This document shows, one piece after another, positions 45,759-52,443 of a DNA stretch of 64,000 nt. Every line of letters begins with the position of its first letter. Position 1 is the stretch's first letter. The position numbers and the translations under genes are program-made. Source of the stretch: Anaeromicrobium sediminis. Lineage in GTDB: Bacteria > Bacillota > Clostridia > Peptostreptococcales > Thermotaleaceae. The notes under the pieces are model-generated. The model ran no database searches and was not told where the DNA came from. It saw nothing but the letters and a program-made list of their open reading frames with translations. The DNA lies in contig NZ_NIBG01000007.1 of the NCBI RefSeq assembly GCF_002270055.1, forward strand, positions 140,559-204,558, read 5' to 3'.

Positions 45759-47222
45759 ATGATAACTGTTAGAGTACAATGGCCCGAAATAAAAAAAGAT
45801 ACTGTAAGATTTTTCTGGCATACAAATAAAACTGTCCCCTTATTTAGAAAAAATAATTTCTATTTTAAATATGAAGGGTTAAATATTGAAAAAATGCCTA
45901 TTGAAGTTTACTGGAATGCTTTTCTTGCTCTGATGATTCCAGTGTTTAATATTTGTAAAGAAGATGTTTTATTTATTTTTCCTCATAGTATCCCATCTTT
46001 TATGGCTGAAACTTGGATAAATTTTCATAGCGCTAGTAACATTACAATATCCCCTTTATCAGATAAATCCTCTATAGAATTGAGTACAAATCATGACAAC
46101 TCTACAAATGTTAATTCTAAAGTAGGTGTTCTCTTTGGAGGAGGAAAAGATTCCAGTTGTACTTTCTCTATTCTTTCGGAAGTACATGGAATTGAAAATA
46201 TATTGCTTATTTCCTATGTATTTGGTTATGATAAATATGCTACAAATAAAATTGACAAAAGAAGAGAAAATATGATTCTAAATCCTCTAAAAAAAGATTT
46301 AAATGTTAAGATACAAAAGATAGTTTCTGATTTTCAATCAACTTTGAAAGATCAATCTGCTTTTTATAGTCCTCATACAGCTCTATTCACAGGTACAGTT
46401 TTACCAGTGATTATTAAGTATAATATTTCTCTTTTAACTCACAGTAATGAGTTTGTTAACTATTCAACTGGAATTTATAATTCTAATATTACTAGATTTA
46501 ATTTTAGACTGTCTCGTCCAGAGTATGATAATTACTTGTCAGCACGTATTAATTCATTTTTTAAAACTGATGTTTCAATTAAAAATATAAGTTATTCTCT
46601 TTCAGATTTAGCATCATTCAAAATTTTAGCACAAAGATACCCTCACATACTTAAACATATTATGATGTGTGAAACTATTGAAAATCCAAATATAAAGTGG
46701 TGTAAAAATTGTTTTAAATGTGCTAAATATGTCTTTTATAGTCTATATACTGGTCATGAACAACATGACATTGACATTGACTACTTCTTTTCAAAAAGTT
46801 CATATATAAAAGATGTATTAGAAAGTACAAAAAATCTACAACCTACGGAAAATGGCAACTATCCATTTCATCCTTCTATAGGTTACTTTGAAACCTTCTA
46901 TCATATGATGGCATCAATTAACCCTGAAGATGTTAAAAAGAGAACTTCTCAAAAGGGTTATCGTAATTTTATGATTCTTAAGAACCGATATGGTAATAAG
47001 AAATTTCCTGTTTATGACAGTTTTATTGAACCAGCATTTAAAAAATTATCACTTCCTTTTTCTAAAGAAATTCGAAAAATTATTACTACCCATTGTCCAG
47101 AAATTGAGAAACTCCCAGAATATTTTCTATTAGAAGGCATTAAGGTTACAATTGATTATAATTTAAATTGTCATGTGCCTAAAATTTTTAATGTGAATCA
47201 TGAAAAAAAACTACCTCGATAG
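45759..47222 (+). CDS. PP-loop ATPase-like protein with Cys cluster, MurL-like
   Basis: The 487-residue soluble protein has an ATP pyrophosphatase PP-loop VGVLFGGGKDSSCT (GGGKDS at 127-132), a helper segment HSNEFVNYSTG, and a zinc-like cluster WCKNCFKCAKYVF with Cys at 315, 318 and 321. This combination resembles MurL, the ATP-dependent epimerase that turns L-Glu to D-Glu on UDP-MurNAc-dipeptide, and other QueC-like PP-loop enzymes. Its place after a glycosyltransferase suggests modification of a sugar or amino acid used in the surface glycan. The assignment is by motif only; the reaction is unknown. Confidence 0.7.
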   Translation: MITVRVQWPEIKKDTVRFFWHTNKTVPLFRKNNFYFKYEGLNIEKMPIEVYWNAFLALMIPVFNICKEDVLFIFPHSIPSFMAETWINFHSASNITISPLSDKSSIELSTNHDNSTNVNSKVGVLFGGGKDSSCTFSILSEVHGIENILLISYVFGYDKYATNKIDKRRENMILNPLKKDLNVKIQKIVSDFQSTLKDQSAFYSPHTALFTGTVLPVIIKYNISLLTHSNEFVNYSTGIYNSNITRFNFRLSRPEYDNYLSARINSFFKTDVSIKNISYSLSDLASFKILAQRYPHILKHIMMCETIENPNIKWCKNCFKCAKYVFYSLYTGHEQHDIDIDYFFSKSSYIKDVLESTKNLQPTENGNYPFHPSIGYFETFYHMMASINPEDVKKRTSQKGYRNFMILKNRYGNKKFPVYDSFIEPAFKKLSLPFSKEIRKIITTHCPEIEKLPEYFLLEGIKVTIDYNLNCHVPKIFNVNHEKKLPR

Positions 47223-47223
47223 T

Positions 47224-47288
47224 TCTTGCAAGTCTTGGTATAAAAATATCCTCCTAATATTTTATTAGAAGGATATTTTATACAATTT
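47224..47288 (+). repeat. 65-bp direct repeat, copy A (also a terminator)
   Basis: TGCAAGTCTTGG, then a hairpin with arms AAATATCCT and AGGATATTT around TAATATTTTAT, directly after the PP-loop gene. A similar copy is at 51233-51297. The hairpin can end transcription in both directions. Confidence 0.75.
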
Positions 47289-47350
47289 AAAATATATTAA
47301 AGTTCAGTGCTGCTATTTGGAAAGACCTAGACTTATTTTAATATCTTTGT

Positions 47351-48130
47351 TTAGTAATAATAATTGCAATTATATTTAATTTCCAACTCATCAATATTAT
47401 TTTCTTTAAGCTTTTTTTCGATTACTGCTTTTTTTTCATTGTTGTCCATTATATTAATAGTGTCCATTACTCCTTGGCTTAAGGTTTGAAAGCGGTTAAA
47501 TGGAATGCCTATAGCAAGCTCGTTGTCCTTCCAACCAGCTTTATGTCTTGTTCCAATACATAGCATTGAAACATTAATATTATTACTCATATATGGTAGC
47601 GCAGTGGATTCAGAACATATTCCTTGGTTGCCTACCATTTGATAGGTGGAATGCATGCCGTAAAAATACGAATATCCCTGCAAAATTCTCATTATGTTAT
47701 AAGGATTTGTTACCATGAGCACAACATCAGGCTCATGGGCGTAATCTTCAAGAGGCTTTACCATAACTCCATAGGCTTTATGGGTACAATAGCACATACG
47801 ATCTCGGATATTTTTTGCGGTGGTCATATGACGATAGATTCCAAGGTTCTTACCATTTTGTCCCGAACGGTGAAAGTCATCTATTTCAATAAGTCCAAGA
47901 GTACGTCCTCCTGCAATGCACACAAGATCGTCTCCACAAGCTTTAAGGCCTGTTCCATTCATTGCCACTTTAACCATAACACAATAATTCATTTTATTAG
48001 TGATATGTTTTGCATCAGCAGCTTGAAAATCTTCTTTATTAAACAAAAATTTTACGCCAACAATTTTTCTTTCTAATTGTAATGCACAGTTCATTTTTGC
48101 TACTGCTTGTACTATTTTTTCTCTATTCAA
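47351..48130 (-). CDS. DUF169 family protein
   Basis: The 259-residue soluble protein has family-like Cys positions (MNYCVMVKVAMNG, KACGDDLVCIAGG, DRMCYCTHKAYGVMVKP) and the ending GIPFNRFQTLSQGVMDTINI, as in the DUF169 family, whose function is not known (some are proposed to bind metal or a cofactor). It is the last gene of the metQ-metN-metI transcript, 31 bp after metI. The TTG at 48130 is chosen because GAGGTG lies six bases upstream; the GTG at 48139 would be inside that site. Confidence 0.8.
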   Translation of the reverse strand: MNREKIVQAVAKMNCALQLERKIVGVKFLFNKEDFQAADAKHITNKMNYCVMVKVAMNGTGLKACGDDLVCIAGGRTLGLIEIDDFHRSGQNGKNLGIYRHMTTAKNIRDRMCYCTHKAYGVMVKPLEDYAHEPDVVLMVTNPYNIMRILQGYSYFYGMHSTYQMVGNQGICSESTALPYMSNNINVSMLCIGTRHKAGWKDNELAIGIPFNRFQTLSQGVMDTINIMDNNEKKAVIEKKLKENNIDELEIKYNCNYYY

Positions 48131-48160
48131 GGATTTCACCTCACATTACTTTACTATATT

Positions 48161-48832
48161 TTATAATTTTCTATACAAGCTGTTCCCTATATATTGAATT
48201 AGTTGCACCATAACGAAAAGTAGGAACACAGAAGTGTAGAGCACTGTATTATTAAAACTTTGATACCCATAGTTTAAGGCTACTGCTCCTAACCCACCCG
48301 CACCTACTGCACCTGCCATAGTTGTACAGGAAAGATAGGTAATGGTAGCAAGTGTTGTCCCAGAAACAATAGATGGAATAGCCTCTTTTAACATTACTTT
48401 AAAGATAATTTGCATATTTGAAGCACCAAATGATCGTGCAGCCTCAATCAACTGTTTATCCACTTGAGCCAATGCATTTTCTAAAATTCTAGCCAAAAAT
48501 GGTGTTGCCGTAAGGGTTAGGGGCAATATTGCCGCTTTTTCACCTATTGTAGTTCCAACAACCATTCTTGTAATTGGAGAAATTGCAACAATCAATATAA
48601 TAATTGGAAAAGAACGAATAGTATTAACTATAAAATCTAAAACCTTATAAACCTTGTTGTTTGGTTTTAATCCGTCAGGACGGGTAATAATTAGGGCGAT
48701 TGCTAAAGCAAATCCTAAAACAAATGCAAATACCATTGTAAAAACTAACATTCTTAAGGTACCGGATATAGACGGAAAAATAATTCCTTTGAAATATTTC
48801 CACCACATATTCAAAATTGCTTCGTTAAACAT
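48161..48832 (-). CDS. metI: Methionine-type ABC transporter permease
   Basis: The 223-residue permease has five or six helices with the ATPase-contact loop IEAARSFGASNMQIIFKVMLKEAIPS and MAGAVGAGGLGAVALNYGYQ, typical of MetI. It forms the membrane channel of the D/L-methionine importer. Its start overlaps metN by 8 bases; AAGGAGGGGG precedes the ATG at 48832. The base composition is richer in G+C than the surrounding region. Confidence 0.93.
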   Translation of the reverse strand: MFNEAILNMWWKYFKGIIFPSISGTLRMLVFTMVFAFVLGFALAIALIITRPDGLKPNNKVYKVLDFIVNTIRSFPIIILIVAISPITRMVVGTTIGEKAAILPLTLTATPFLARILENALAQVDKQLIEAARSFGASNMQIIFKVMLKEAIPSIVSGTTLATITYLSCTTMAGAVGAGGLGAVALNYGYQSFNNTVLYTSVFLLFVMVQLIQYIGNSLYRKL

Positions 48833-49835
48833 TGTATCCCCCTCCTTGTACATTATCCCTAATAATTTCAGATGAGTTCATAAACTTCCAAATAACATTG
48901 TTTTCATTAAGGTATTTTGTTATAACCGGAAGATTTTCATGGGATATATTTATAATTACCGATCCTAAAACACTATTCCGGTAGTTTTCCATCTCTCCAC
49001 CCAAAATCATAAAGTCAGTTTGAAGTTCTCTTGCCATTTGTGTGATAACAGGCTGATCTGATATTTCTTTAGATAAGAGTATATGCAGATTAATCCCACT
49101 TTGTGGTAAAATAATATCCTTATCACCAATAAGGTTTCGAAGGGACTGAGGTTGTTTTAAAAAGATATCTTCAACAAATCCACTCTCTTCTATTCTTCCG
49201 TTTTCAAGGATAGAAATATTTTCACATGAGCTTCGCAAAACGGACATTTGATGGGTAACAATAACAATTGTAATTCCAAGTTCATTGTTAATTTTATTTA
49301 TAAGTGAGATTATAGCCTTTGCGGTTTGAGGATCAAGTGCCGAGGTAGCCTCATCACACAAGAGAATCTTCGGATCCATCGAAAGTGCCCTAGCAATAGC
49401 AACACGTTGCTTTTGACCTCCTGATAGCTCACTCGGTTTAGAATAAAGTTTGTCTGGAATACCAACTAATTCCACTAATTCCTTTACCTTTTTGTCAATC
49501 TGTATTTTGCTATATTTCCAGCATTTCATAGGCAAAGCAATATTTTCATATACTGTCATTCGATTTAAAAGAGAGAATTGCTGAAAAATCATACCAATTT
49601 CTTTTTTAAACTCTCTTGCAGCTTGATTGTTTAGGCTTTTAACCTCTATACCGTCTACAATAATAGTGCCCTCATCGTAGCTTTCCAACCCATTGATACA
49701 CCTAAGCAATGTGGATTTACCAGCACCACTGCGCCCTACCAAGCCATAAATCTTGCCTATATCAATAGTAAGATTTATATCCTTTAATACTTGTACTTCA
49801 CCAAAGGATTTTTTTAAGTTTTTAATTTCAATCAT
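48825..49835 (-). CDS. metN: Methionine-type ABC transporter ATPase
   Basis: The 336-residue ATPase has Walker A GRSGAGKST, signature LSGGQKQR, Walker B ILLCDEATSALDP, switch His in VTHQMSV, and a C-terminal NIL domain (about 255-330) that binds methionine and slows transport when the cell has enough. These features define MetN. A hairpin (49868-49901) separates it from metQ upstream. No SAM riboswitch is seen before the operon. Confidence 0.95.
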   Translation of the reverse strand: MIEIKNLKKSFGEVQVLKDINLTIDIGKIYGLVGRSGAGKSTLLRCINGLESYDEGTIIVDGIEVKSLNNQAAREFKKEIGMIFQQFSLLNRMTVYENIALPMKCWKYSKIQIDKKVKELVELVGIPDKLYSKPSELSGGQKQRVAIARALSMDPKILLCDEATSALDPQTAKAIISLINKINNELGITIVIVTHQMSVLRSSCENISILENGRIEESGFVEDIFLKQPQSLRNLIGDKDIILPQSGINLHILLSKEISDQPVITQMARELQTDFMILGGEMENYRNSVLGSVIINISHENLPVITKYLNENNVIWKFMNSSEIIRDNVQGGGYNV

Positions 49836-49867
49836 AACTCACACCTCATTAATCCTAAAGAAAATAT

Positions 49868-49901
49868 GTAAAAAGTGGCAAGCTATGCTGCCACTTTTTA
49901 C
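49868..49901 (-). terminator. Hairpin between metQ and metN
   Basis: GTAAAAAGTGGCA / TGCCACTTTTTAC perfect 13-bp stem with a T-rich arm. It may limit read-through so the binding protein is made in excess of the permease and ATPase (inference). Confidence 0.75.
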
Positions 49902-49927
49902 ACTTAATGTAACAATTAAGATAAAAA

Positions 49928-50788
49928 CTATTTCTTTTCGTAGAGAACCAATGTACCCTCAAAAATTTCGTTGAATTTTGCTCTCATCTCGTCTGATTTA
50001 AGAATCTCCATAGCATCTTTCACCCATTCTTCCTCTACTGAGTCAGGTCTAACAGTAAGTCCAACAGGGAAATTTACTGTACTCATATCTTCGGCAAGGA
50101 AGGAATTTGGATCAATACCGGCAGCTTTAATTCTTGTGGATGGGCAGATAACCGCATCAGCATCATTAATGCTTCTTGCAGTTGTACTAATCTCTGTCTC
50201 TAATAGCTTAATATTTTTAGGATTATCTTTAATATCAAGAATTGTGTAGAAGTTTTCTGTCTTTTCCCCTAATGTTAAAAGGCCAACTTCTTGTAACATT
50301 TCTAAACTTTTTTCTATATTTGAAGGATCTCCGGGAACTGCAATAGTTCCGTTGTTTGGAATTTCCTCAATACTCTTGTGCTTAGAAGAATATAGAGCCG
50401 TGCGGTAATAACAAAGGTAAGGCTCTACCATTTGAAGATTACTATTATTTTCTTTGTTGAATGTTTGAATCCATGGTAGGTGGTTGTGAATAAAGCCATT
50501 TATATCCCCATCTTTTGTAGCAGTTGCAGGCATATTGTTTGCATCAAACAATACTACTTCAGCATCGTAACCTTTTTCAACAAGTGCATCTTTCACTAAA
50601 GAAGTGAAGGGTTCGATGGTGGATAAGGCCCCTAATTTAATAGTTTCTTTTTTTTCAGTGGCTTCAGAAGAAGCTTGGGCTGTGTTTTCTGACGGTACTG
50701 TTTCCTCTTGTTTTGCACAACCTACAGCAGAAAGACACATAACTAAGACTAATAACAAGCATAAAACTTTAAAGTTTACAGATTTCAT
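49928..50788 (-). CDS. metQ: MetQ/NlpA family methionine-binding lipoprotein
   Basis: The 286-residue lipoprotein has lipobox LSAVGC (lipid Cys at about 24) and the NlpA/MetQ pattern: TIKLGALSTIEPFTSLVKDALVEKG, INGFIHNHLPWIQTFNKENNSNL, IAVPGDPSNIEKSLEML. The family normally binds D- or L-methionine. Its usual Kd-setting residues cannot be judged by eye, so a different small amino acid is possible. The ATG at 50788 follows GGAGAG; the longer reading has no signal peptide at its start. A promoter candidate lies at 50969-50997. Confidence 0.92.
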   Translation of the reverse strand: MKSVNFKVLCLLLVLVMCLSAVGCAKQEETVPSENTAQASSEATEKKETIKLGALSTIEPFTSLVKDALVEKGYDAEVVLFDANNMPATATKDGDINGFIHNHLPWIQTFNKENNSNLQMVEPYLCYYRTALYSSKHKSIEEIPNNGTIAVPGDPSNIEKSLEMLQEVGLLTLGEKTENFYTILDIKDNPKNIKLLETEISTTARSINDADAVICPSTRIKAAGIDPNSFLAEDMSTVNFPVGLTVRPDSVEEEWVKDAMEILKSDEMRAKFNEIFEGTLVLYEKK

Positions 50789-50968
50789 TCTACTATTCTC
50801 TCCATTTCTATAAATTATTTTTCTCGCAATACTACAGCACAGCAATAAGGTTTAATAATACATATATTCCATTTTTTTCTAATGACGTGCCACTTATTAT
50901 TATAGGGGACCTTTCATAATAAGACCAATTAATTTTTCCTATAGTTTATTTAATAAATATAGACTTTT

Positions 50969-50997
50969 TCTATATTAATCATATTTTGGGATTTCAA
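50969..50997 (-). promoter_or_regulatory. Candidate promoter of metQ
   Basis: On the minus strand TTGAAA, a 17-base spacer and TATAGA, about 180 bases before the metQ start, so a long leader would result. Confidence 0.4.
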
Positions 50998-51022
50998 ATT
51001 GCCTTCTATTACATTTGGACAT

Positions 51023-51061
51023 AGAAAAACTACTCCTTCACTGGGTTAGGAGTAGTTTTTC
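51023..51061. terminator. Isolated strong hairpin in the metQ upstream gap
   Basis: GAAAAACTACTCCT / AGGAGTAGTTTTTC stem with a 10-base loop. No gene now ends next to it; it looks like the terminator of a lost gene or an upstream boundary of the met operon. Confidence 0.7.
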
Positions 51062-51232
51062 CATGTCTTTAACTCTAGTTTAATTTTTTTACAGTTACTT
51101 AATTTTGGTACATATTCTTTTTTGTATTGGATAACATAAGTTAATTACATTTCCCAAGAAATTTTCACTTGATATATCATATGTATTGGATTTTTTTATA
51201 TACGGTCTCAAGCTTTAAAATTCATATTTCAC

Positions 51233-51297
51233 TCCTGCAAGTCTTGGCATAAAATATTCTCATAATATTTTATTTATGAGGATATTTTATATAATTT
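51233..51297 (+). repeat. 65-bp direct repeat, copy B (also a terminator)
   Basis: Same orientation and about 85 percent match by eye to 47224-47288: TGCAAGTCTTGG, then a hairpin with arms AAATATTCTCAT and ATGAGGATATTTT. It serves as terminator for the leftward gene ending at 51350. Confidence 0.75.
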
Positions 51298-51349
51298 GCA
51301 ATTTTTCTATTAATGGTCCATGATTAACGGTCCCATAAAATCATATTTT

Positions 51350-52168
51350 TTATATAAATAATTCTGGTTCTCTTCGATAAGTACAACCAATCTCTAATTC
51401 ATATTTATGTCTTAAATAATCTTGATCATCATAATACTTTCCATAGGTAGGACATTTTTTAATACAGGCACCACATTTAATACAAATTCCATTTAATTTA
51501 GATACATCATTGGAATCAATGGAACCCATAGGACATACATTTGCACAAAGTTTGCAATCAATACAATTGTCATTTGTTTTTGGAGTAACCTTCCTAATGT
51601 CAACAGATCTACCATTTTCGTTTTTAGGCATATAATATTTCCTATAAGGTTTATTTCCCTTTACAACTATAGGTTGAATTTCATCTTCAGTTGTTATTTT
51701 TCTATATATTTCATTGGCAAAATCACTTGCTATAACCATATCTTTTTCATCAGGCCTATTTTTGGCAAGAGTTTTAGAAAATGAATGTTCTCCTACAAAT
51801 GCACCCCCTGCAATAACTTTAAAACCGTTTAATTCAAGAATATCTTTTAATTCTATTAAAGCATCGTCATAATTTCTGTTTCCATAAACAACTACAGGAA
51901 TTGCTAATGCACCATTACCAATAATAGCATTTAGATATTTTAATAATACATTAGGAACTCTTCCTGCATAGACTGGAACTCCTACAACTACAACATCTTC
52001 TTCTGTAAAAGACACTGGTTCTTTTCTAACTAATGGTAATGTAAAATCAATATTATTTATAGTTATTTCCCCATTCATATTCTCTGAAATTTTCTTCCCT
52101 ACTGACCATACTACTTTTTTAGTTGTATCTGTTGCACTAAAATACATTGTATTAATTTTTTTATTCAC
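51350..52168 (-). CDS. EFR1 family flavodoxin-ferredoxin fusion
   Basis: The 272-residue protein has an N-terminal flavodoxin-like domain (about 1-160; MYFSATDTTKKVV, VVGVPVYAGRVPNV) and a C-terminal ferredoxin domain with two 4Fe-4S motifs, CIDCKLCANVCPMG and CIKCGACIKKCPTYG (about 203-250). It matches the EFR1-type electron carriers of anaerobes, which bind FMN and two clusters in the cytoplasm. Partners are unknown. It starts at GTG with GGGGGGAT upstream and is a single gene. Confidence 0.9.
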   Translation of the reverse strand: MNKKINTMYFSATDTTKKVVWSVGKKISENMNGEITINNIDFTLPLVRKEPVSFTEEDVVVVGVPVYAGRVPNVLLKYLNAIIGNGALAIPVVVYGNRNYDDALIELKDILELNGFKVIAGGAFVGEHSFSKTLAKNRPDEKDMVIASDFANEIYRKITTEDEIQPIVVKGNKPYRKYYMPKNENGRSVDIRKVTPKTNDNCIDCKLCANVCPMGSIDSNDVSKLNGICIKCGACIKKCPTYGKYYDDQDYLRHKYELEIGCTYRREPELFI

Positions 52169-52387
52169 AATAATCCCCCCTGTGATACGTTTATTATATT
52201 GCTGATCTAAATACCCTTGTTACGTTAGTTACCAACTTTTATTATACTACTCTTAAAACTATTATTCTATAATGTCTAACCTCACAATAAATCCTTATGG
52301 GGTTTTATGCCCTTTTGTTAATTTCTCTACACAGTCATGTAACTATATGGCCACATCTCAGTTATAATATCTATGCATACAAAAAAA

Positions 52388-52411
52388 TTCCCCAGAAACT
52401 TGTCTGAGGAA
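52388..52411 (-). terminator. Terminator of the GGDEF-EAL gene
   Basis: TTCCTCAGA / TCTGGGGAA stem followed by T7 on the minus strand. Confidence 0.8.
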
Positions 52412-52443
52412 ACATAAAATATATCTATTAAATTTGTACTTCT

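Larger units (their letters stand above)
50789..51349. other. Gap of 560 bases between metQ and the EFR1-type gene
   Basis: This gap holds the metQ promoter candidate, an isolated strong hairpin (51023-51061) and direct-repeat copy B (51233-51297). No reading frame with a ribosome binding site and no S-box or T-box motif is seen. It may contain remains of a lost gene. Confidence 0.5.

Noticed and set aside
50878..50892. Sigma-54-like TGGCACG upstream of metQ
   Set aside because: The -24 half is perfect, but at the -12 position the sequence is TTAGA, without the required GC.
50789..51100. Possible SAM (S-box) riboswitch or T-box before metQ
   Set aside because: The leader is long and has hairpins, but no S-box core or T-box (GGTGG-type) motif is visible on the minus strand.
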